Assembly (NCBI GenBank): GCA_004356685.1
Contig: SMWS01000060.1
Location: 1 to 6,877 of the forward strand
Reading direction: 5' to 3'
Length of the DNA: 6,877 bases
From: Deltaproteobacteria bacterium
GTDB lineage: Bacteria > Desulfobacterota_D > UBA1144 > Nemesobacterales > N074bin48
In this document: one piece after another, positions 1 to 6,160 of the stretch
Layout of the letters: every line of letters starts with the position of its first letter
Numbering within the stretch: position 1 is the stretch's first letter
Program-made: the position numbers and the translations under genes
Notes under the pieces: generated by a model
Databases searched by the model: none
Told to the model about the DNA's origin: nothing
What the model saw: the letters and a program-made list of their open reading frames with translations, nothing else

Positions 1-297
1 CCTCAGTATACCAAGATGAAAATTCTTTACTCCTTAGAGTTTTACCCAATACATTTGCGCCATACCAATGACCATTATATTTTAAATAGCTTTCAAACCA
101 TACTATACGTAATGGTTGTTTGGTTTTGTTGAGGATTTCAGTACGGTAATACCACATGTTTTCATAAGGAGCTTCTTTAAATATTGTACCGGTCGGTGCT
201 AAGTGTCTTACATTCAAGACCGCATCTTTTGATTCATCTCACTAGTACTTATCAATCCTGAAAACAATATAGTAATTAACAAAATAGCTACTTTCAT
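1..297 (-). pseudogene. Frameshifted gene for a probable exported protein, 3' end beyond window
   Basis: I do not recognise the family. An ATG at 297 starts MKVAILLITILFSGLISTS, a convincing signal peptide, but that frame stops at TGA (214-216) after 27 codons. The -1 frame is open from 238 to the left edge and gives 79 residues of protein-like sequence beginning DESKDAVLNVRHLAPTGT. It is rich in Trp and Tyr (ENMWYYRTEI, GHWYGANVLG) and contains no good start near its beginning. The two pieces join naturally if one base is missing near 238-246 (ISTS then DESK). The likeliest readings are a one-base deletion in a real gene or a sequencing or assembly error. Without a shift, a start at the in-frame ATG 157 or TTG 217 would give a product lacking a signal peptide. 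The ATG lies 19 nt after the stop of the preceding exported-protein gene, with only a poor ribosome site, so the two may be co-transcribed. Confidence 0.55.
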
Positions 298-316
298 AGG
301 ACTTTGTTAATTAAAA

Positions 317-889
317 TTACATAAATGATGCTTCAACAATAGCAAGCTCTAAATCATTGTCAGGTATGTTTGTTAAATACAGCTTTCCCTCTTTTGGTTT
401 TAAACTAATTCCATAAACAAAATCAGTACCGGTGATAATTGAGATAATGGTTTTTTGTTTTATTACTCCATGTATCGTTATACCCGGATTATTTGTTATG
501 CGCTCCTGATTTTCCTTAAACAGCTCCGGGTCGTTAAAGTTCTTAGCGATAGCTGCTTTTTCAGAAGGATGCCAGAAAGATATTATTTTTTCTTTATCTC
601 CCTCTATGTTGGCTTTATAGTAAGCGATTAGAAAATCTATTTCCTTTCCATAACTTTTATTAACAGTTCTAACATCATTTATTACAATTGGTTTATTAAA
701 TATCACAGCCGGAACTGTTGCGGAGACCTGGTCACCGTTTGTCTTTCCCTGAGCTATTAGCTCTGATTGAAGTCTTACATTTCCAACACGAGCTGTGAAG
801 GTTTTATCTTTATAAACCAGTTCATTTGAATAAGCGTTGCTTGCAAATATAATAATTAAAATTCCTAAAAATAGAATTATTTTTTTTAT
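317..889 (-). CDS. Probable exported protein of unknown function with apparent AUA start
   Basis: I do not recognise this protein. The open frame runs from the codon after a TAA at 890-892 down to 317 and encodes 190 residues. It begins (I/M)KKIILFLGILIIIF followed by ASNAYSNE, a textbook Sec signal peptide: two lysines, a hydrophobic core of about 12, and an S-N-A site that would be cut after residue 19. A GGAGG lies five bases before the first codon, yet that codon is ATA. No ATG, GTG or TTG occurs in frame until the GTG at 706, which would remove 61 residues including the signal. The mature part (about 170 residues) is mixed, with a probable helix around FLIAYYKANIEGDKEKI and strand-like stretches such as TIHGVIKQKTIISIITG, loosely suggesting an NTF2-like or similar small fold; this is a guess. 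It has no cysteines and no transmembrane helix besides the signal. It may be a real AUA start, a lost start (ATG to ATA), or a base error. Confidence 0.7.
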   Translation of the reverse strand: MKKIILFLGILIIIFASNAYSNELVYKDKTFTARVGNVRLQSELIAQGKTNGDQVSATVPAVIFNKPIVINDVRTVNKSYGKEIDFLIAYYKANIEGDKEKIISFWHPSEKAAIAKNFNDPELFKENQERITNNPGITIHGVIKQKTIISIITGTDFVYGISLKPKEGKLYLTNIPDNDLELAIVEASFM

Positions 890-892
890 TTA

Positions 893-984
893 TACCTCCA
901 CTAGATATAAAGACATCTAATTTAAAAAAAGATAACGGAATATTAAAGGGTCAAATGGAATATAACAAGTAAATATTATTATAT
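893..984 (-). other. Intergenic region between lipA and the exported-protein gene
   Basis: This 92-nt, very AT-rich spacer separates the core run from the accessory genes. It holds the GGAGG site near its end and a weak 5-bp inverted repeat (902-906 with 915-919) just before that site. A TTGACC at 949-954 resembles a -35 box, but the best -10-like hexamer (TATCTT, 929-934) is only 14 bases away, so I cannot assign a promoter. There is no GC-rich hairpin with a U-run, so no intrinsic terminator after lipA is visible. Confidence 0.35.
895..899 (-). promoter_or_regulatory. Strong Shine-Dalgarno GGAGG deciding an AUA start
   Basis: On the minus strand this reads GGAGG TATAA ATA AAA AAA, with five bases between the Shine-Dalgarno and the ATA codon. 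It is the best ribosome site in the window, and its spacing points to codon 887-889 as the initiation site of the exported protein. The frame just upstream ends at TAA (890-892), so initiation cannot come from an earlier ATG (914-916) or GTG (899-901). Confidence 0.7.
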
Positions 985-1923
985 CTATATCTGATTCAGT
1001 TTTAAAATCTGCTTTTCGGCATGGTAGGAGCTTCTTACAAGCGGGCCGGATTCGATGTGTGGGATCCCGATAACCGATTCGCCGTATTGTTTAAGGGATT
1101 CGAATTCTGATGGGTGGTAAAATTTTGAGACAGGAAGATGATCTATTGTTGGTTGTAAGTACTGACCAATAGTTACAATATCACATCCAACATCTTTTAG
1201 GTCTTTTAATGTGTCTATTACTTCTTCTGTCTCTTCACCGAGCCCGACCATTATTCCCGATTTAGTAAACATTCCATCATTACCATATTCTTTGCTATGT
1301 TTTAAAACATGCAAAGACCACTCATATTTTGCCTGAGGGCGAACTGACCTCTTTCTCCCTGATGGGGTAGTTTGTGGATGGTAGTAGAGTCTTGGAACTG
1401 TTTCAATATTATGATTCAGTACATGCGGCTTAGCAATTAATACCTGTTCTAAAGCTTTCGTTTCGCCCTTAAAATCGGGGATAAGAACTTCAATTTTTAC
1501 GTTTGGATTAAGCTGCCTTACCTGAGAAATTGTTTCACCAAAGATCTGTGCGCTTTCAAGATTCTTATCATCACGGTTTACAGAGGTTATGACTAGATGG
1601 GTTATATTTGCGTTATTGAAAATTAACTGCTCAATTGCTTTTGCAACTCTTTTTGGTTCTTCCCAGTCAAGTTCCGGCCCCTTTCCTGTTTTTATATGAC
1701 AAAACCCGCAGCTTCTAGTACAGGTGTCACCAAGAATCATGAAAGTAAGCGTTCCTGCTCCCCAGCATTCTCCAATATTAGGACACTTTGCCTCTTCGCA
1801 AACGGTGTGGAGATTGCTCTCTTTTAAAAGAGATTTTAGTTTTTTATAGTTATCTCCACCAGGAATCTTTGCTTTTATCCAGGCGGGTTTTCTAATTTTA
1901 TGAGTTTGAGTTAGAGCTTCCAT
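985..1923 (-). CDS. lipA: Lipoyl synthase, radical SAM
   Basis: LipA inserts two sulfurs into protein-bound octanoyl groups to form the lipoyl cofactor of the pyruvate and 2-oxoglutarate dehydrogenase complexes and the glycine cleavage system. The 312-residue product has both iron-sulfur sites. The auxiliary CX4CX5C cluster is Cys42, Cys47 and Cys53 (VCEEAKCPNIGECW). The radical SAM CX3CX2C cluster is Cys68, Cys72 and Cys75 (CTRSCGFC). VNRDDK, IPDFKG, LNHNIETVPRLY and MVGLGE are family motifs, and the C-terminal RSSYHAEK supplies the conserved Ser of the auxiliary cluster. About 11 extra residues appear between PRLY and VRPQA, where most LipA proteins have two. ATG at 1923 is the only usable start, because an in-frame TAA lies just upstream; there is no obvious Shine-Dalgarno. 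No lipB or other lipoate gene is in view. Confidence 0.97.
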   Translation of the reverse strand: MEALTQTHKIRKPAWIKAKIPGGDNYKKLKSLLKESNLHTVCEEAKCPNIGECWGAGTLTFMILGDTCTRSCGFCHIKTGKGPELDWEEPKRVAKAIEQLIFNNANITHLVITSVNRDDKNLESAQIFGETISQVRQLNPNVKIEVLIPDFKGETKALEQVLIAKPHVLNHNIETVPRLYYHPQTTPSGRKRSVRPQAKYEWSLHVLKHSKEYGNDGMFTKSGIMVGLGEETEEVIDTLKDLKDVGCDIVTIGQYLQPTIDHLPVSKFYHPSEFESLKQYGESVIGIPHIESGPLVRSSYHAEKQILKLNQI

Positions 1924-1946
1924 TTTTGCATCAGGTTTGTTTTAAA

Positions 1947-2321
1947 TTAATTTGAACTCTTAAAAGGATTATCAGAAGTGCTTGCCTCATGTGGTTCAGA
2001 TGAAATTGTTTCGGATGCAGAATAAGTGGATACAGGCTCAGGTTTAGTGCTTTGCAGCTCTTTTATCTTTTTATTTTGTTGTTTAATTGTTGACCTCTTT
2101 CCAACGCTGCTAAATACACCCCAAAAAATTGTTAATATCACGCCGAGTAAAAATGAAGTCACTATTAATATTCCATTGCTCGTGATAAAAGTTCCTGAAT
2201 CCCACACCTTTAAATCAAGACCAAGTTCGAATTCATTTGTAAATATTTCTTGATTCTGAAAAATTGCTATGAGCAAAATAACTAAGATAATTGCCTGAAT
2301 AAGAATTTTTATAAATTTCAT
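1947..2321 (-). CDS. Small two-helix membrane protein, LapA-domain-like
   Basis: The 124-residue product has two hydrophobic helices, at about residues 4-21 and 49-71. A polar loop joins them, beginning with FQNQE. This layout, with an N-terminal helix ending in F-x-N-x-E and a second glycine-containing helix, fits the LapA (lipopolysaccharide assembly protein A, DUF1049) domain. A basic, probably coiled segment follows (about 75-91, rich in Lys and Gln), then a Ser/Thr/Glu/Pro-rich tail that is probably disordered. In E. coli LapA works with LapB at the inner membrane to tune LPS synthesis; whether that role holds here is inference, because LapB is not in view. The ATG is preceded by a strong AGGAG with a six-base spacer, right after the HIT stop codon. 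The lipA start follows its stop after 23 nt. The family call rests on topology and a short motif, so it is moderate. Confidence 0.68.
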   Translation of the reverse strand: MKFIKILIQAIILVILLIAIFQNQEIFTNEFELGLDLKVWDSGTFITSNGILIVTSFLLGVILTIFWGVFSSVGKRSTIKQQNKKIKELQSTKPEPVSTYSASETISSEPHEASTSDNPFKSSN

Positions 2322-2332
2322 ATTATTCTCCT

Positions 2333-2812
2333 TTAGTTGGATTCTAATGCTTCTATAAGCTTGTCATATGTCTGATCAAGATACTCGGGCATGACCTTGA
2401 CACTGCCCAAAACCGGCATAAAATTTGTATCACCATCCCACCTGGGCACTATATGAAAATGCAGATGGTCATCGATGCCCGCTCCTGCTACTTTACCTAA
2501 ATTCATACCAATGTTAAACCCATTTGGTTTCATTACTCCAAGAGCATTTTTACTTTTTATTGTTAAATCCAGCAATTCTGCCCTTTCTTCGGTGCTTAAG
2601 TTATTAAGATCGTTTGTATGTTTATAAGGAACTGCCATAAGATGGCCGTTTGTATAAGGATAACGGTTAAGAATTATAAAACATGTTTTGCCGCGGTAAA
2701 GAATAAGATTTTTTCTATCATCATCTTTATTTGGTGTGTCACAGAATACACATCCCGATTCTCTTTCCTTGGTTATGTATTCGATTCTCCAAGGAGCCCA
2801 CAGTACTTTCAT
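2333..2812 (-). CDS. HIT-family protein, Ap4A phosphorylase/hydrolase-like
   Basis: HIT proteins are nucleotide hydrolases or transferases, and this subgroup resembles bacterial diadenosine-tetraphosphate phosphorylases (Rv2613c-like). The 159-residue product starts with the subgroup's hallmark MKVLWAPWR, which fixes the ATG. A CVFC pair follows (Cys21, Cys24), probably part of a zinc site. Next come NRYPYTNGHLMAVP (about 49-62) and the histidine triad HLHFH (His116, His118, His120) followed by IVPRW. The stretch GDTNFMPVLG is also characteristic. The central His of the triad would be the nucleophile in the family mechanism. The gene lies 20 nt after sppA, without a recognisable Shine-Dalgarno, and 11 nt before the LapA-like gene. 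The exact substrate cannot be told from sequence; Ap4A, Ap3A or adenylylated nucleotides are all possible. It is intact and of ordinary length. Confidence 0.93.
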   Translation of the reverse strand: MKVLWAPWRIEYITKERESGCVFCDTPNKDDDRKNLILYRGKTCFIILNRYPYTNGHLMAVPYKHTNDLNNLSTEERAELLDLTIKSKNALGVMKPNGFNIGMNLGKVAGAGIDDHLHFHIVPRWDGDTNFMPVLGSVKVMPEYLDQTYDKLIEALESN

Positions 2813-2832
2813 ATTATTGATCGAATAAGAAT

Positions 2833-3708
2833 CTAAATTGTATTTACTAAATAGTATAAGCCAAAACGGCTGTTAAATGGGATTTTTGGTATTACACTGG
2901 TTTCTAAAATTGATAACACATCTATAAGCCTGGTTTTCTTTTTGGGGTAGTGGGTCACATTAGGCTCGCCCTCAATATTCCCTAAAGCAGCCGCAGCTTC
3001 AATAGCATCGTTCATTGTTCCTATCTCATCAACGAGTTTAAGGTTTATTGCCTGCTCACCTGTGAATATTCGGCCGTCCGCTATTTTGTCCACCTCTTTT
3101 GGTGTTAAACCCCTTGTCTCTGAAACCGCCCTTTTAAACTGAGCATGAACATTATCTATTGTCGATTGCAGGTATGCTCTTTCTTCTGGGGTTAGGTCTC
3201 TTAGTGGTGATCCTGAATCCTTAAACTTCCCACTCTTTAGAACTTCAACATCCATTTTTGCCCACTTCAGCAGCTCTTTATAGTTTACAAACTGTGCTAT
3301 AACGCCAATGCTTCCGGTTATAGTGCCAGGGTTTGTCAAAATTTTATCTGCACTGCAGGCAATATAATAACCGCCCGATGCCGCTACTGATCCAAGACTT
3401 GCTATTACAGGCATGACTTCTCTTAGCTTAAGAATTTCGCTATATATTTCCTGAGAAGGACCAACTGCTCCGCCAGGAGAGTTTATTCTTAGAACAAGCG
3501 CCTTTATGTTTTTATCTTTTTTAATGCTTGTAATACTTTCCAGATAGATTTTTGAATCTAAGATTACGCCTTCAATACTCAGCAGCGCTACTTTATCTCC
3601 TGTCGTAAATCCATCTTCGTCTTTGAAAATAAAACCGGTGCCAAGGCCGATTATAAATGCCATTCCGATTAGAAAGAATATTAAAAATATATAAAAGACC
3701 TTTTTCAT
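2833..3708 (-). CDS. sppA: Signal peptide peptidase SppA, S49 family, short form
   Basis: SppA is a membrane-anchored serine protease that degrades signal peptides left in the membrane after secretion. The 291-residue protein opens with one hydrophobic anchor (about residues 5-27), and the rest should be periplasmic. The S49 core is clear: INSPGG (75-80), ASLGSVAASGGYYIAC with the likely nucleophile Ser111, and TGSIGVI (131-137). The segment KSGKFKDSGSP carries Lys163 as the probable general base. The 52-residue Ser-to-Lys distance equals that of the Ser147/Lys199 dyad reported for Bacillus subtilis SppA. The length fits the single-domain form, not the tandem-domain E. coli enzyme. The ATG overlaps the rpsA TAA (TAATG), and an AGGA six bases upstream, inside the last rpsA codons, can serve as ribosome site; translational coupling to rpsA is likely. 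The rpsA-sppA pairing recurs in Deltaproteobacteria. Confidence 0.94.
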   Translation of the reverse strand: MKKVFYIFLIFFLIGMAFIIGLGTGFIFKDEDGFTTGDKVALLSIEGVILDSKIYLESITSIKKDKNIKALVLRINSPGGAVGPSQEIYSEILKLREVMPVIASLGSVAASGGYYIACSADKILTNPGTITGSIGVIAQFVNYKELLKWAKMDVEVLKSGKFKDSGSPLRDLTPEERAYLQSTIDNVHAQFKRAVSETRGLTPKEVDKIADGRIFTGEQAINLKLVDEIGTMNDAIEAAAALGNIEGEPNVTHYPKKKTRLIDVLSILETSVIPKIPFNSRFGLYYLVNTI

Positions 3709-5399
3709 TAATCTTCCTGCTTCTGAGTGTCCACAGAGGATGTGAATTCTTTGGCAAACAAGTCACCAAAAGTTACATTTGAATCGCCCTGGGATGAGTT
3801 AAAGCTAGAAACCTGCGCTTTTTCCTGGAAATTTTCATAAGCTTTTTTGCTAAGATTAATCTGACGTTTTCTCTTATCAAATCCCATGACAAGAGATGTA
3901 ATCTCATCACCAATTTTAACCTGCTTAATCAAATCCCTTGAACCTGTTTTAGCAAATTCTGAATTTCTAATAAAACCCTCAATACTATTCTCTAGTTCGA
4001 GAGTTATTCCATAATCATTTAACTTTGATACCTTACCTGTAATCGAACTTTCTCTTACTTTATAATTGTTATTCACTTCTATCCAGGGATCTGTAGTCAG
4101 TTGTTTGATTCCAAGCGCTACCCTCTGATTTTTTACATCGACGTTAATAACAGAAACCTCAATTTGGTCGCCTGTTTTAAAACTTTCGTTTGGATCTTCT
4201 TTTCCCTGCCACGAAATCTGATCGGGCCTCACAAGGCCGACAAGTCCTTCGCTTACCTCTACAAAAAGGCCATTGTTCGTTATATTTTTAATAGTACCCT
4301 TTACCCTTTTGCCCGAAGGATTACTGTCTTTAAATGTTTCCCAGGGGCTTGGCTCTATTTGCCTTAAGCTTAGACCAATCCTTTTCTTCTCGGTATCAAC
4401 CTCAAGTACGACTGCTTCAACAACACTGCCTGCGTTTACGATCTCTTTTGGGTGTCTGAACCTTTTTGTCCATGTCATCTCAGAACTGTGGATTAAACCT
4501 TCAATTCCGGGCTCAAGCTCTACAAAAACTCCAAAATCTTTTACTGATACAACACTACCCTTAATCTTTGTTCCAGACTGGTATTTTTGTTTTACTTCTT
4601 GCCACGGATCAGAAGTTGTTTGCTTCAGGCTCAGAGTAATCTTAGGGCCTTCAGCAATATTTATCACTTTTGTAGAAATTTCGTTGCCAATTGTTAAAAC
4701 TTCATTAGGGTTTCTTATTCTGCCCCATGATATCTCGCTAAACGGGATAAAACCTTCTATCCCCCCAAGGTCAACAAAGGCGCCGGAATTTATGGTGTTG
4801 CTGATCTTGCCAGATATAGTATCTCCAACTTTCAGTGTTGACATTAATTCTTCTATTCTCTTTTCTCTGGCTTCTTCTAATAATACCCTTCTCGAAATAA
4901 CGATACCCTTTTCCGTCATATTAATAATTCTGGCTTCCACCGTCTGCCCTATCAGCTTTTTAAAGTCTCTTACGGGTCTTGTATCTACCTGGGAGCCGGG
5001 AAGAAAAGCACGAATTTCAGTTTTATCGCCTATATTTACTATAAACCCGCCTTTAACATCCTGCAGGATTTGAGCGTTAATTTTTTCCTTGTTAGAAAAT
5101 TTTTCATTTACTATTCTTAATTCTTCCTGAATCTCAGCCTTTTTCTTGGACAACAGCGGCACACCATACTGAGATTTCAAATTTTCCAGAACAACATCAA
5201 CTTGGTCACCGACCTGAACATCGGGTCCGCCGTTTATGATATTAAATTCTTCTCTTGGCACTACACCTTCGGATTTAAAACCAAAGTCAATGAATACTTC
5301 TTCGCTTTCTACTCTAATTACAGTTCCTTTGACCTTTTTCCCGGTGTCGGGGATATCTAACGATTCATTTAATAGTTCACTAAAACTTAATTCTTCCAT
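3708..5399 (-). CDS. rpsA: 30S ribosomal protein S1, six S1 domains
   Basis: S1 binds the leader of mRNAs and brings them to the 30S subunit, which matters most for messages with weak Shine-Dalgarno sites. The 563-residue product has six OB-fold S1 repeats at about residues 21-86, 105-172, 191-259, 277-346, 363-432 and 450-517. The first two are divergent, as usual for the ribosome-docking domains. Domains 3 to 5 carry the RNA-binding pattern G-x-F-V-x-(L/V) followed by G-(L/F)-(I/V); an example is KDFGVFVELEPGIEGLIHSS in domain 4. DPW or SPW signatures link domains 3 to 6. The acidic N-terminus and the tail TFGDLFAKEF are family-like. The full six-domain length resembles proteobacterial S1, unlike the shorter Firmicutes versions. 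ATG at 5399 is the only plausible start, because an in-frame TAA lies two codons upstream. The stop overlaps the sppA start by one base. Confidence 0.97.
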   Translation of the reverse strand: MEELSFSELLNESLDIPDTGKKVKGTVIRVESEEVFIDFGFKSEGVVPREEFNIINGGPDVQVGDQVDVVLENLKSQYGVPLLSKKKAEIQEELRIVNEKFSNKEKINAQILQDVKGGFIVNIGDKTEIRAFLPGSQVDTRPVRDFKKLIGQTVEARIINMTEKGIVISRRVLLEEAREKRIEELMSTLKVGDTISGKISNTINSGAFVDLGGIEGFIPFSEISWGRIRNPNEVLTIGNEISTKVINIAEGPKITLSLKQTTSDPWQEVKQKYQSGTKIKGSVVSVKDFGVFVELEPGIEGLIHSSEMTWTKRFRHPKEIVNAGSVVEAVVLEVDTEKKRIGLSLRQIEPSPWETFKDSNPSGKRVKGTIKNITNNGLFVEVSEGLVGLVRPDQISWQGKEDPNESFKTGDQIEVSVINVDVKNQRVALGIKQLTTDPWIEVNNNYKVRESSITGKVSKLNDYGITLELENSIEGFIRNSEFAKTGSRDLIKQVKIGDEITSLVMGFDKRKRQINLSKKAYENFQEKAQVSSFNSSQGDSNVTFGDLFAKEFTSSVDTQKQED

Positions 5400-5482
5400 A
5401 ATTTATTATATCCAACCTGATTAATTATTTTGATCGGGGAGAAAAACAAAATAAACGTTTTAAAAATAACTATAGAAACCGG
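5400..5482 (-). other. cmk-rpsA intergenic region / rpsA leader without a clear Shine-Dalgarno
   Basis: This 83-nt AT-rich spacer is the largest gap inside the core gene run. The 20 nt before the rpsA ATG contain no GGAG or AGGA; the nearest purine-rich piece is GGTTGG, whose last base lies 11 nt upstream of the ATG. In well-studied proteobacteria the rpsA leader is known to be translated without a strong Shine-Dalgarno and to be autoregulated by S1, so this absence is compatible with the same habit. A TATAAT hexamer sits five bases before the ATG but lacks a convincing -35 partner. I see no GC-rich stem followed by a U-run, so no intrinsic terminator separates cmk from rpsA. Confidence 0.4.
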
Positions 5483-6160
5483 TTAGTCAAACACCCCTTT
5501 AGTCCTTTTTAATATTATATCTACTACCTGATCAATTTCTAAATTCGTAGTATCTATTATTACTGCATTAATTGCGGGATGCAAGGGGGCGATCTCTCTA
5601 TTTTTATCCTGATAATCTCTGTTTTGGATATCTTTTCTCAAATTTTCAATGTCTGTTTTTATTCCGGCCTGCTGTAATTGGAGATATCTTCTGTTCGTGC
5701 GAACTTCTACAGAAGCGTCTATAAAGAACTTAACATAGGCATCCGGAAAGACCTGGGTGCCCATATCCCTGCCTTCAGCCACTACATTTGAGTTTTGAGC
5801 AAACTCCCTCTGAAGCTTTGTTAAAAACGATCGTACAGATATTTTTGTTGCAATATCAGAAGAAAGTCTTGAAATTTCAGGCGTCCTGATCTCCTTGCTC
5901 ACATCTTTTCCATTTAGCTCTACTTTAAGACTTTTATTATTATCACTGCTTAACCTTATTTTTGTATTATTTAATATTTCTGAGATTTTGGTGTCATCAT
6001 TGATATCAACTTCGTTATTTTTTAGAGTCAGGGCTACACACCGGTACATAGCGCCCGTGTCCAGGTAGCTAAAACCAAGTTTTTGGGCAACAATTTTTGC
6101 TACAGTGCCCTTGCCGGCTGAAGAAGGGCCGTCTATTGCAATAACAATTCGTTTTTTCAT
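5483..6160 (-). CDS. cmk: Cytidylate kinase (CMP/dCMP kinase)
   Basis: This kinase phosphorylates CMP and dCMP with ATP and feeds the CTP/dCTP pools; it is a cytoplasmic P-loop NMP kinase. The 225-residue product has the expected length. It starts with the Walker A loop GPSSAGKGT (residues 11-19), followed by the family-typical YLDTGAMYR (about 32-40). A CMP-binding insert follows, then AEGRDMGTQVFPDA (about 128-141), the VEVRTNRR segment, and a lid region RDYQDKNREIAPL (181-193). The C-terminal VIIDTTNLEIDQVV is also typical. The ATG lies immediately after the aroA TAA (TAAATG), with no clear Shine-Dalgarno sequence in the upstream aroA codons, so initiation may depend on ribosomes finishing aroA. 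An aroA-cmk-rpsA order is common in proteobacteria. No anomalies seen. Confidence 0.97.
   Translation of the reverse strand: MKKRIVIAIDGPSSAGKGTVAKIVAQKLGFSYLDTGAMYRCVALTLKNNEVDINDDTKISEILNNTKIRLSSDNNKSLKVELNGKDVSKEIRTPEISRLSSDIATKISVRSFLTKLQREFAQNSNVVAEGRDMGTQVFPDAYVKFFIDASVEVRTNRRYLQLQQAGIKTDIENLRKDIQNRDYQDKNREIAPLHPAINAVIIDTTNLEIDQVVDIILKRTKGVFD

Noticed and set aside
214..246. Programmed -1 ribosomal frameshift in the leftmost gene
   Set aside because: The overlap contains no canonical slippery heptamer (the nearest is T CAA AAG) and no evident downstream stem, so a simple one-base indel explains the data better.
902..919. Small inverted repeat (TAGAT / ATCTA) before the GGAGG as a regulatory hairpin or terminator
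   Set aside because: The stem is only five AT-rich base pairs with an eight-base loop and no U-run, too weak to claim as a structure.
949..954. TTGACC as the -35 box of a promoter for the exported-protein genes
   Set aside because: The best -10-like hexamer is only 14 bases downstream and matches four of six positions, so the pair is not convincing.
4273..5073. Long plus-strand open frame of 266 codons inside rpsA
   Set aside because: It lies wholly antisense to an unambiguous S1 gene, its translation has low-complexity Ser/Thr/Pro/Ile composition, and no recognisable motif appears. The same applies to the shorter plus-strand frames opposite lapA, the HIT gene, cmk and aroA.
5405..5410. Perfect TATAAT hexamer just before rpsA as a promoter -10
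   Set aside because: It is only five bases from the ATG, so the transcript would be practically leaderless, and the hexamer 17 bases upstream (TCAAAA) matches only half of the -35 consensus. Such hexamers are expected by chance in AT-rich spacers.
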